NCBI GenBank assembly: GCA_037135095.1
Contig: JBAXKZ010000017.1
Location: forward strand, 1-29,051
Source of the DNA: CAIMZW01 sp037135095
GTDB lineage: Bacteria; Actinomycetota; Actinomycetes; Nanopelagicales; Nanopelagicaceae
DNA length: 29,051 bases
Reading direction: 5' to 3'
Shown in pieces: positions 1 through 7,223 of the stretch (position 1 is the first letter of the stretch; each line of letters opens with the position of its first letter). The notes under the pieces are model-generated. The model was not told where the DNA came from. It saw nothing but the letters and a program-made list of their open reading frames with translations, and did no database searches. The translations under genes and the position numbers were made by a program.

Positions 1-86
1 TGGTGGCGGGTGAAAGATTTGAACTTTCGAAGGCATAAGCCGGCGGATTTACAGTCCGCTCCCATTGGCCGCTCGGGCAACCCGCC
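1..86 (-). tRNA. tRNA-Tyr (anticodon GUA), CCA encoded
   Basis: On the minus strand the segment folds as a class II tRNA. The 7-bp acceptor stem pairs GGCGGGT (86-80) with ACCCGCC (11-5), followed by discriminator A (4) and an encoded CCA (3-1). The anticodon arm has a GCGGA/TCCGC stem and the loop CTGTAAA, so the anticodon is GTA at 52-50. A long variable arm is present, as expected for bacterial tRNA-Tyr. The T loop reads TTCAAAT. The 3' end lies exactly on the first base of the window, so anything downstream is not visible. No terminator can be assessed. Confidence 0.97.
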
Positions 87-134
87 AGGTTGTTCGATCA
101 GTGGTCAACTTCGCAAGAATAACGGATTTAGCCC

Positions 135-701
135 TCAGGCAATAATCGACGGATTTGAGGCTAAGGCAACTCTTTCGACTCGCTCTTTCAGCATCGAGAG
201 CTCGGAGGTGATCAGCCCTGGCGTTTTCGCCTGGTCATCCCAGAGGCGAATTTGGATCGCCGCCTCGGAATTTGGATCCGATAGAAAGGCGGCAATTTCG
301 AGTTCTGTTAAGAATCCGCCTTGAAGTTTAAGGGTGTGCAGGCTCGCCGCAGAGAGTAATTCTCGATAAGCCGGATTGGTGGAAACTAAATAACGTTTTG
401 CCATCACATGCAAACGAACTGGTTCGCTGACAGTTGACGGAAACCGCTCAGCGATCCAATCCGCTCCTACTTCATCATGATGGGCATCAATATCTGCGCT
501 TTGGGCGCTCATTGGGTCCGAGATCAACAGATGCCCAATGTCGTGGAGCAATGCAGCAACGATCAGTTCATCTGAGGCACCAGCTGCGACCGCGAGATCG
601 GCACACTGCAGCATGTGCTCTACCAGCATTATGTTCTCACCCAAGTACTCGGTCGATAAACCGCCAGTAAAAAGCACCTCAATCTCACTATAAATATTCA
701 T
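135..701 (-). CDS. HD-domain mixed-valence diiron oxygenase, PhnZ/TmpB-like (C-P bond cleavage)
   Basis: A 188-residue HD-domain protein of the same length class as PhnZ. The metal-ligand pattern is complete: H29, H53-D54, H75, H98 and D155 (in LWDDQAK). H57 and K102 fall where PhnZ binds the phosphonate. Y19 and E22 match, with a constant offset of 5, the Tyr24/Glu27 pair that guards the PhnZ site (PhnZ numbering from memory). Enzymes of this group use O2 to split a 1-hydroxyphosphonate into a carboxylate and phosphate. The start ATG at 701 overlaps the TGA of the upstream oxygenase by four bases (ATGA), so the two are translationally coupled and probably act in sequence. The HD fold and the PhnZ/TmpB/MIOX-type ligand set are well supported. 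The substrate is inferred from the partner gene. A simple HD phosphohydrolase is the alternative, but it would not explain Y19/E22 or the partner. Confidence 0.82.
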   Translation of the reverse strand: MNIYSEIEVLFTGGLSTEYLGENIMLVEHMLQCADLAVAAGASDELIVAALLHDIGHLLISDPMSAQSADIDAHHDEVGADWIAERFPSTVSEPVRLHVMAKRYLVSTNPAYRELLSAASLHTLKLQGGFLTELEIAAFLSDPNSEAAIQIRLWDDQAKTPGLITSELSMLKERVERVALASNPSIIA

Positions 702-1765
702 CCTTGAACCTTTCCTTCTAAAATTCCAATCGTGCTAAAGAGTGAATCTAAATCGGCGTAGGCGCCTTGCAAATGTCGTGTTCCGCCAGATTCAAAAGCG
801 GTTCGCAGATGCAGCAAGCGAGTATTGTCAAAGATGATGCACTCCCCTGGATTGATGCGAAACTGCAGCGCCATATCGGAGTCGTTAGCGATAGCAGCAA
901 ACTTTTGCAAGGCATCGAAAATCAGATTGATTTCAGGGCTCATTGCGGGGCTCTGCATCGAACGGTCATTCCATCGAATTTCCACAATCTCTCCGGTGGT
1001 TGACAACTTAATGATCGGCGCCACGCATTCTAGAATCGCAGTTTCGCTTTCGTAGCGGAAGAGAAATGGTTCACTCGAAAGAATTTCAAATGCCTCGGGA
1101 AATAATTCCCTAATCTTTCCAGCGACCTTAAAGCCATCAACCAAGCCCGAGTTTCCACCTTCAACTTTTGTCCTGAGACAATGTAAGAGCTGAATCGTTG
1201 GCACTGGGTTTCGATATGGATTATCGGTGTGCGGCGCAATGGCCAGATTCGTGAAGGCCAAATTATTCGGATTCTCTTCCACCCGAACGTCAAAGAGGTT
1301 CCCATAATTAGTTTTTCGGGTGTAGCCAAAAGTATCGATTATTTCAAGCACAGTCTCGGGTTCTTTTGGCAGATCAGAAAGCAATACATAGCCGAGCTTG
1401 GAGATAGATCGCAACGCCTTCAACCGAACGGCCGGATCGGAGAGATATTCATTCCACCGGACTCGGGAGATATCTAGCCCTTTCCCCTCCCAAAGATATT
1501 TGGAGTTCTCACCACGTTGGTCGGGAAAATGTTGCAATCTCTTCAGTTCGCTAATTCGCTCGTTCGAGAGGGTAACAACATGGCCATCGCTCAAATTGAA
1601 CTCAGTATGGCTTTCGGATTTGATGACACGCTCAACACTGACGGTTATTGGCAGATCCAGGACGGAGCTGAGGCGCTGACCATTTTGTGGGTGGCGGCAG
1701 TGTGAGCATTCACATAGGTCGCGGATGAGGAGCGCAGATAGGCCTTCTTGAACCATGGTTTCCAT
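698..1765 (-). CDS. Gamma-butyrobetaine-hydroxylase-family Fe(II)/2-oxoglutarate dioxygenase, TmpA-like
   Basis: 355 residues with the two-domain layout of BBOX/TmlH enzymes. The N-terminal DUF971-like zinc domain (about 10-95) has C18, C20, C23 and a probable fourth ligand H62. The C-terminal TauD-type double-stranded beta-helix carries the iron ligands H179-x-D181 (in APHTDNPYR) and H319 (in RLLHLRTAF), with R330 as the likely 2-oxoglutarate anchor. The positions of the BBOX cage for the trimethylammonium group stay aromatic: Y154, F158, F171, Y336. Carnitine synthesis would be the default label, but the gene is fused by an ATGA overlap to a PhnZ/TmpB-type HD oxygenase. That is the arrangement of TmpA-TmpB, which converts 2-(trimethylammonio)ethylphosphonate to glycine betaine and phosphate. 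The expected step here is hydroxylation of the carbon next to phosphorus. The start could be ATG 1765 or ATG 1756; the first has GGGG a few bases upstream. Family certain, substrate inferred. Confidence 0.85.
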   Translation of the reverse strand: METMVQEGLSALLIRDLCECSHCRHPQNGQRLSSVLDLPITVSVERVIKSESHTEFNLSDGHVVTLSNERISELKRLQHFPDQRGENSKYLWEGKGLDISRVRWNEYLSDPAVRLKALRSISKLGYVLLSDLPKEPETVLEIIDTFGYTRKTNYGNLFDVRVEENPNNLAFTNLAIAPHTDNPYRNPVPTIQLLHCLRTKVEGGNSGLVDGFKVAGKIRELFPEAFEILSSEPFLFRYESETAILECVAPIIKLSTTGEIVEIRWNDRSMQSPAMSPEINLIFDALQKFAAIANDSDMALQFRINPGECIIFDNTRLLHLRTAFESGGTRHLQGAYADLDSLFSTIGILEGKVQG

Positions 1766-1776
1766 TGCCCCATTAA

Positions 1777-1804
1777 ATACACCCGATATTTATTGGCGGT
1801 GTAT
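1777..1804. promoter_or_regulatory. Perfect 7-bp inverted repeat (candidate operator) upstream of the dioxygenase gene
   Basis: The arms ATACACC (1777-1783) and GGTGTAT (1798-1804) are perfect reverse complements with a 14-base AT-rich spacer. The repeat ends 11 bases before the start codon of the dioxygenase gene. It is also within the shared 90-base region with divergent yajQ, about 50 bases before that start. The position suits a repressor site over the promoter of the two-gene operon. No regulator gene is adjacent, so the binding protein is unknown. A chance repeat cannot be excluded. Confidence 0.4.
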
Positions 1805-1846
1805 CCTGCGTGAATAGCGCACAAATTAGTTGACGTTTAAATATTT

Positions 1847-1852
1847 GGGGGA
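1847..1852 (+). promoter_or_regulatory. Ribosome binding site of yajQ
   Basis: A G-rich block, GGGGGA, lies three bases before ATG 1856. It is the clearest ribosome binding site at this end of the window and fixes the yajQ start. A similar G-rich block precedes menB. Confidence 0.5.
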
Positions 1853-1855
1853 AAA

Positions 1856-2347
1856 ATGGCCACTGATTCCAGCTTCGATATCGTCTCTGAAGTGGACCAC
1901 ATGGAGGTCGATAACGCCTTCAATCAGACCGACCGAGAGATTGGCACCCGCTTTGATTTCAAGAACACCGGGACCAAGATTGAGAAATCCGGCGATAAGT
2001 TCCTGATTGAGGCCGACACCGAGGAGCGGGCTAAAGCCGCGCTCGAGGTCTTCCGGGATAAGTTGGTTAAACGCACGGTCTCCTTGAAGCATCTCGAGGC
2101 AACCGACCCAGTTCTGTCAGGCAAGATCTACAAGGTCTCCTGCGAATTTAAAGAGGGCATCTCCACTGAGAATGCCAAGAAAATCGCCAAATTGCTTCGT
2201 GATGAAGGTCCTAAGACCATCAAATCTCAGATTCAAGGAGAGACCCTCCGAGTCACCAGCAAGAGTCGAGACGATCTCCAGGATGCCATTGCATTGGTTA
2301 AAAACCATCCTTGGGAGTTTGCGGTCCAATTTACGAACTATCGCTAA
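1856..2347 (+). CDS. yajQ: YajQ family nucleotide-binding protein (UPF0234)
   Basis: 163 residues, the normal length of the YajQ/UPF0234 family. The N-terminus SFDIVSEVD, the DREIGTRFDFK segment near residue 27 and the C-terminal QFTNYR are family signatures; two ferredoxin-like halves are expected. Members bind nucleotides, and in some bacteria have been described as cyclic-di-GMP effectors; the cellular role in Actinobacteria is not settled. The start is ATG 1856, with GGGGGA just upstream. The gene is divergent from the phosphonate-type operon and is followed in the same reading frame, nine bases after its TAA, by the rarD-like gene. Confidence 0.93.
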   Translation: MATDSSFDIVSEVDHMEVDNAFNQTDREIGTRFDFKNTGTKIEKSGDKFLIEADTEERAKAALEVFRDKLVKRTVSLKHLEATDPVLSGKIYKVSCEFKEGISTENAKKIAKLLRDEGPKTIKSQIQGETLRVTSKSRDDLQDAIALVKNHPWEFAVQFTNYR

Positions 2348-2356
2348 CCATCAATC

Positions 2357-3256
2357 TTGAATAAATATCGTTTGGGTCTGACCTTTGGAGTTAGCGCCTA
2401 TGTCTTGTGGGGGCTCTTTCCACTGTATTGGCCCTTGCTCGATAAAGCAGGATCGCTAGAGATCGTCTCCCACCGCGCTATCTGGTCCTTGCTCTTTTGT
2501 CTGATCGCTTTAGCCTTCACCAAACAATTGCGCACCACGTTCGCAGTTTTAAAAGTTCCGCATATCGTTTGGAAATTGGCTTTTGCCTCGGCGCTGGTTT
2601 CCGTGAACTGGCTCACCTACATCTGGGCCGTGAACCACGGACATATCGTCGACTCGGCATTGGGTTATTACATTAATCCGTTGGTAATGATCGCCTACGG
2701 AACCATCTTCCTGCACGAAAAACTTCGTAAGTTGCAATGGGTTTCCGTTCTAGTGGCCTTTGTTGGCGTCGGCGTGCTGACTATCGATTATGGCCGCCTC
2801 CCGTGGATCTCGTTGACTATTGCAATCTCTTGGGGCAGTTATGGCTTTGTAAAGAAGAAATTGGGGCTAGGTTCGCTCGAGAGTTTGACGATTGAAACTT
2901 TAATCTCGCTGGTTCCCTATAGTTTTTATGTTATCTGGTTGGGCTCCCACGGCAAAGGCCAGTTTGGTCACGGGTGGACGATTACGGTGTTACTAATTTG
3001 TGCCGGCGCCGTAACTGCAACTCCACTCCTTTTATTTAACGGCGCAACAGTACGACTGCCATTTAGCATTATTGGATTGCTTCAATTTATTACTCCAACA
3101 ATTAACTTCATTTTGGGAGTTTGGGTTAAGCATGAGGCGATGTCGGTCGGCAGATGGGTTGGATTCTTAGTTATCTGGGTCGCGCTTATTGCTTTAGGTG
3201 TTGATCTAGTTAAATCAAGCAGTTCGGTTGATGACCGTTTCGCACAAGGAGATTAA
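2357..3256 (+). CDS. rarD: RarD-type EamA/DMT permease
   Basis: 299 residues with about ten hydrophobic helices in two EamA-like halves. The N-terminal AYVLWGLFPLYWPL, HRAIWSL and the WLTYIWAVNHGHIVDSALGYYINPL region match RarD (the last spans about residues 84-108; key residues W, NH, GYYINP). RarD proteins are inner-membrane drug/metabolite-superfamily carriers whose substrate is mostly unknown. The only early start in frame is TTG 2357. No Shine-Dalgarno sequence precedes it, and it is in the same frame as yajQ with only TAA and three codons between, so re-initiation after yajQ is likely. The 3' end overlaps the convergent polyprenyl synthase gene by 42 bases. Family sure, start uncertain. 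Confidence 0.88.
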   Translation: MNKYRLGLTFGVSAYVLWGLFPLYWPLLDKAGSLEIVSHRAIWSLLFCLIALAFTKQLRTTFAVLKVPHIVWKLAFASALVSVNWLTYIWAVNHGHIVDSALGYYINPLVMIAYGTIFLHEKLRKLQWVSVLVAFVGVGVLTIDYGRLPWISLTIAISWGSYGFVKKKLGLGSLESLTIETLISLVPYSFYVIWLGSHGKGQFGHGWTITVLLICAGAVTATPLLLFNGATVRLPFSIIGLLQFITPTINFILGVWVKHEAMSVGRWVGFLVIWVALIALGVDLVKSSSSVDDRFAQGD

Positions 3257-4204
3257 GGCTTCTTTTGCCGCTCCAGCTGGCAAGGTCGCCAAAAGTTTTC
3301 GAGAATCTTCCGCATAACTTTCAAGCAGGGCACGAGATTTTGCCATCGCGTCATGCTTACGCAGCGCGACCAACGTTGAAGCTACAACTGCCTCATCAGT
3401 GATTGGCGCAGAAAGTAGTTCGCGAAGCTGGGCATCTTTTGAATCTTCCGATTCCAAGACGAAGAGCGTGACCAAAGTTGGCACCCCTTCACGTAGGTCG
3501 GTGCCCGGAGTCTTGCCTGATTCATTGGTAGTGCTGGCGATATCGATAACATCATCAGCCAATTGGAAAGTTACTCCGATAGCTTCACCGAACTTGGTCA
3601 AGGTCTCCATGACTTCGGCATCTGCGCCAGTAACCATTGCACCATAGCGAGCGCTGGCAGCGATTAAAGAACCGGTCTTATCCGCAACCACCTTTAGATA
3701 GTGCTCAAGCGGCGTTAAACCAGTTGTGAAGCCTTGGGTTTCGCTGATCTGGCCAATTACCAATCGTTCAAATGTGCTGGCTTGTAGGCGAACCGCTTCC
3801 GGACCCAAGTCCGCCAATAAGGCAGAAGATTTTGCGAAGAGGTAATCGCCAGTCAAAATCGCAACGGTATTGCCCCATCGATTATTTGCGCTGACTACTC
3901 CCCGACGCAGGGGCGCCTCATCCATGACATCGTCGTGATAGAGGGTGGCTAGATGGGTTAACTCAACAACTACGGCTGCTTGGATTGCCGAGTAACGGGT
4001 TGGATCACCAAATTGCGCTGCAAGTAAAACCAAGAGTGGACGTAGCCGCTTTCCACCAGCTTCGACTAAATGCCTGGAGGTTTCAACTAAGAGCGGGTAA
4101 TCGCCCTTGATGTGGGAGCGGAGCAACTCTTCCACCCGAACCATGTCGGAGAGAAGCGATGCTTCTAAGGCCGGATCAAGTCCGGTGATTCCTAGTGCTG
4201 ACAT
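3215..4204 (-). CDS. Long-chain polyprenyl diphosphate synthase (menaquinone side chain)
   Basis: 329 residues, a trans-isoprenyl diphosphate synthase that condenses isopentenyl diphosphate onto an allylic primer. GGKRLRP (50-56) binds the diphosphate. The first aspartate-rich motif DDVMD is at 91-95 and the second, DDVID, at 217-221, with a KT pair at 176-177. The residue five before the first motif is A86, and small residues there go with long (C35 or longer) products, so a geranylgeranyl synthase is less likely. The start ATG shares one base with the nuoN stop (TAATG), so it is the last gene of the nuo operon. That context and the menA gene in the window point to the menaquinone tail. The chain length cannot be read safely. 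Its 3' end overlaps rarD tail to tail by 42 bases. Confidence 0.9.
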   Translation of the reverse strand: MSALGITGLDPALEASLLSDMVRVEELLRSHIKGDYPLLVETSRHLVEAGGKRLRPLLVLLAAQFGDPTRYSAIQAAVVVELTHLATLYHDDVMDEAPLRRGVVSANNRWGNTVAILTGDYLFAKSSALLADLGPEAVRLQASTFERLVIGQISETQGFTTGLTPLEHYLKVVADKTGSLIAASARYGAMVTGADAEVMETLTKFGEAIGVTFQLADDVIDIASTTNESGKTPGTDLREGVPTLVTLFVLESEDSKDAQLRELLSAPITDEAVVASTLVALRKHDAMAKSRALLESYAEDSRKLLATLPAGAAKEALISLCETVINRTA

Positions 4205-5718
4205 TACTTAAGGAAACTCGCGAAGGTTTGTGTGGTGTTCAGCAAGAGCGATGGATAAACGCCGAGCACAATCGTGACCAGGGCGCAGAATGTGATGGCA
4301 AATCGAGTCATGATCGACGGAATGACGACCGTCACAGAATCGTTCGTTGGCTCGGTGAAGAAGAGCATCACAACAATTCGGAGATAGAAGAAGGCGGCGA
4401 CGGCGCTGGCTAGAACACCAACGACAACGACGGTGATATTTCCAGTTTCATATGCCGCATTAAATAGTGAGAACTTTCCGATAAAGCCGCTGGTCAATGG
4501 AATGCCCGCAAAGCTCAATAAGAAGAGAACAAACATGCCGGCGATAAATGGTGACTTTTTGCCCAGGCCAACCCAGCGATTTAGATCGGTTACTTCACCA
4601 GCCGAGTCGCGAACCAAAGTAACAATTCCGAAGGCGCCGATAGTGGTGAAGCCATAAGCGACTAGATAGAAGAGCGATGCAGAAAGACCTGACTTATTTA
4701 ACGCAAGTACGCCAGTCAACAAGAAACCAGCATGAGCGATGGAGGAGAACGCCAGTGCTCGCTTTACATCGCGCTGAGCGATAGCGGCAATTGCCCCCAC
4801 GGCCATGGTCAAAATCGCCACCGCAGTAATGATTGGCTTCCACTCCCATTGCGCCGCACTTAGGCCGACATAGAAAATTCGAAGTGTTGCGCCGAATGCC
4901 GCAACCTTGGTACACGCAGCCATAAAGGCGGTGATCGGAGTTGGTGCACCTTGATATACATCAGGTGTCCATGAATGGAATGGGACGGCACCAACTTTGA
5001 AGAGCAAGCCCACACTAAGGAAGGCGACACCGATCAAAAGAAAAACGTCATTACCTTGGCCACCTGTGATAGCTGCGGCTATTCCGTTGAGTGAGAGTGA
5101 GCCAGAGAAGCCATAAAGGAAGGCGGCACCGAAGAGAAAGAAGGCGGAGGAGTAGGCACCCAATAGAAAGTACTTAAGTGCAGCTTCCTGAGAGAGTAAT
5201 CGACGACGACGTGACAATCCAGCCATCAAATAGAGTGGCAATGAGAGTACTTCAAGGGCAACAAAGAGCGTGATTAGATCACTGGCCAATGGGAAGAGCA
5301 TCATTCCGGCCACCGCAAAAAGGGTGAGCGGGAAGATCTCGGTCTGGATCTTGCCCGTGGCGATTGCAGAACGCTCTTCCTCCGAGCCTGGAACAGCAGA
5401 AGCTTGAGCCGCGAAGTTATCTTGGTCGGCGATCAATAAGACCGCCATAAATGCTAGAACTAAAATCGTTCCTTGGATAAAGACGCCAGCGCCATCGATT
5501 GTCACCGAATTGACTGCGGCAGTGAGTGAAGTCAGATCTCGAACTCGAATAATCTGGGCAAAGGAAAGAACCAGAGTGCCAAGTGCGATAGCCAATTGCG
5601 CCGTAGGTCGAATTGCCTTATTTAAGAAAGCTTCTACTAAAACGCCAAGCAGAGCGCCACCGAGGACAACCAGAATCGGTGCCAGAAGTGAATAGTTGAG
5701 TACGGGTGCGGTCAGCAT
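4204..5718 (-). CDS. nuoN: NADH-quinone oxidoreductase subunit N
   Basis: 504 residues, almost entirely hydrophobic helices. This is one of the three antiporter-like proton-pumping subunits of complex I. The central conserved stretch around AVPFHSWTPDVYQGAPTP (about residues 245-262) with the following lysine of ACTKVAAF is the proton-channel region typical of NuoN. The loop after helix 3 (SAVPGSEEERSAIATGKI) is a hydrophilic insert of the kind seen in actinobacterial NuoN. The start ATG overlaps the nuoM stop by one base (TAATG), and the stop overlaps the next gene's start in the same way, so translation is coupled on both sides. Confidence 0.96.
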   Translation of the reverse strand: MLTAPVLNYSLLAPILVVLGGALLGVLVEAFLNKAIRPTAQLAIALGTLVLSFAQIIRVRDLTSLTAAVNSVTIDGAGVFIQGTILVLAFMAVLLIADQDNFAAQASAVPGSEEERSAIATGKIQTEIFPLTLFAVAGMMLFPLASDLITLFVALEVLSLPLYLMAGLSRRRRLLSQEAALKYFLLGAYSSAFFLFGAAFLYGFSGSLSLNGIAAAITGGQGNDVFLLIGVAFLSVGLLFKVGAVPFHSWTPDVYQGAPTPITAFMAACTKVAAFGATLRIFYVGLSAAQWEWKPIITAVAILTMAVGAIAAIAQRDVKRALAFSSIAHAGFLLTGVLALNKSGLSASLFYLVAYGFTTIGAFGIVTLVRDSAGEVTDLNRWVGLGKKSPFIAGMFVLFLLSFAGIPLTSGFIGKFSLFNAAYETGNITVVVVGVLASAVAAFFYLRIVVMLFFTEPTNDSVTVVIPSIMTRFAITFCALVTIVLGVYPSLLLNTTQTFASFLK

Positions 5719-7223
5719 TACTTACCTGCCTTTGGAGCTGGATCGGTAACCCCGGCATGACTCATCACTTGTTGTGACGCTGGGTTAATGGCATCGAGCA
5801 ATGGCTTTGGGAAGAAGCCGAAAATAACCAGGATTGCAATGACCGGAGCCACAGCAATCTTCTCGCGCAAGTTCAAATCCTTAAGGGATTCATTGCCTTC
5901 AGTAGTTGGGCCATGAAGCGACTTTTGAACCACGATCAGAACATAAAGCGCTGCAAGAACAATTCCGGTTGTTCCGATAATCGCGGCAACCGGATAGCGC
6001 GTAAAGGTTCCAACCAGAACTAAGAATTCGCTAACGAAGCTAGAAAGACCAGGCAGGGCTAAGGCTGACATCCCGGCCAAAAAGAAGGTCCAAGCCAGAA
6101 TTGGGGTGACACGCTGCAGGCCACCAAAATCTTCAATCTTTGAAGAGCCGCGACGGGAAACCATCCAACCAGCGGCCAAGAAGAGCGCACCTGTAGAGAA
6201 ACCGTGGTTAACCATATAAAGCGTTGCGCCTGATAGTCCTTGGGAGGTCATCGCAAAGATTCCAAGCGTTATGAAACCGAAGTGAGAGATCGAGGTGAAG
6301 GCGATTAAGCCATTGATCTCGCGCTGGCCGATCGCCAAGAAGGCGCCGTAAAGAATTGAGATCAGCGCCAAGACAATAATGATTGGTGTGAAAGTTTTTG
6401 AAGCCTGTGGAAAGAGCGTGAGACAGAATCGGATCATTCCGTAAGTTCCGACTTTATCCAGGACGCCCAAGAGCAAAATCGAAGTTCCTGGAGTCGCAGA
6501 CTTGGCGGCGGTAGGCAACCAAGTATGGAAAGGCCACAACGGAGCTTTGATTGCGAAAGCGATAAAGAATCCCAGGAATAGGAAGTCTTGGGTCCACGAA
6601 TCAATATGCAGAGTTGAAAGTTGGGCAATGTCGAAGGTGTGGCCAATCTGGTTGCCGGCAATTACATAAATTCCGATAATCGCGGCCAACATTAAAAGTC
6701 CACCAAAGAGGCTATAAAGCAAGAACTTCATGGCTGCTGCAGCGCGCTCACCGCGACCATAGCCGCCGATTAGGAAGTAAACCGGAATCAACATCGCCTC
6801 GAAGATCACATAAAAGAGGAAGACATCAGTGGCAGCAAAGACGCCGATCATCATGGTTTCAAGTGTCAGAATCAAAATGTAAAAAGTTTTGGCGCTCCAC
6901 TTTCCATTTTCAGATTCGTGCCAACCGGCGAGAATTACGACCGGTACAAGGAAGGCAGACATCAGAATAAGAACAAGGGCAATGCCATCAATACCGACGG
7001 CGTAATTAACTCCAAAACTTGCAATCCATTTACGGCTTTCGACGAACTGCATTGCAGGATTGGAGTTATCGAAGCGATATGCCATCAATCCAGCGACGGC
7101 GAGAACCACCACTGAAGTAGCCAGTGCAACTCGCTTTGCAAGAAGCGCATTCTGTTTTGGAATTACGGCAAGAAGAAGTGCACCCAATAATGGAAGCAGT
7201 TCGAGTGTCGTCACGATACTCAC
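5718..7223 (-). CDS. nuoM: NADH-quinone oxidoreductase subunit M
   Basis: 501 residues, an antiporter-like membrane subunit of complex I. Conserved features are the YVIFEAMLIPVYFLIG helix (containing the key glutamate), PLWPFHTWLPTAAKSATPG, and the lysine in GVLDKVGTYG. I start it at GTG 7223: it forms a GTGA overlap with the nuoL stop, has GGTGG upstream, and gives the usual short N-terminus before the first helix (LELLPLLGALLL). An in-frame TTG at 7238 would add five residues and is less likely. The C-terminal tail is charged and cytoplasmic. Confidence 0.95.
   Translation of the reverse strand: MSIVTTLELLPLLGALLLAVIPKQNALLAKRVALATSVVVLAVAGLMAYRFDNSNPAMQFVESRKWIASFGVNYAVGIDGIALVLILMSAFLVPVVILAGWHESENGKWSAKTFYILILTLETMMIGVFAATDVFLFYVIFEAMLIPVYFLIGGYGRGERAAAAMKFLLYSLFGGLLMLAAIIGIYVIAGNQIGHTFDIAQLSTLHIDSWTQDFLFLGFFIAFAIKAPLWPFHTWLPTAAKSATPGTSILLLGVLDKVGTYGMIRFCLTLFPQASKTFTPIIIVLALISILYGAFLAIGQREINGLIAFTSISHFGFITLGIFAMTSQGLSGATLYMVNHGFSTGALFLAAGWMVSRRGSSKIEDFGGLQRVTPILAWTFFLAGMSALALPGLSSFVSEFLVLVGTFTRYPVAAIIGTTGIVLAALYVLIVVQKSLHGPTTEGNESLKDLNLREKIAVAPVIAILVIFGFFPKPLLDAINPASQQVMSHAGVTDPAPKAGK

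Noticed and set aside
88..134. Promoter or terminator between the HD gene and tRNA-Tyr
   Set aside because: The 48-base gap shows no stem-loop with a T run and no convincing box pair upstream of the tRNA.
698..1765. Carnitine biosynthesis (gamma-butyrobetaine dioxygenase) as the role of the oxygenase
   Set aside because: No carnitine genes are nearby, and the coupled HD oxygenase with PhnZ-type residues makes a phosphonate route better supported. Not fully excluded.
1826..1858. TTGACG at 1830-1835 as the -35 box of yajQ
   Set aside because: A 17-base spacer would put the -10 box on the start codon. No suitable -10 was found at another spacing.
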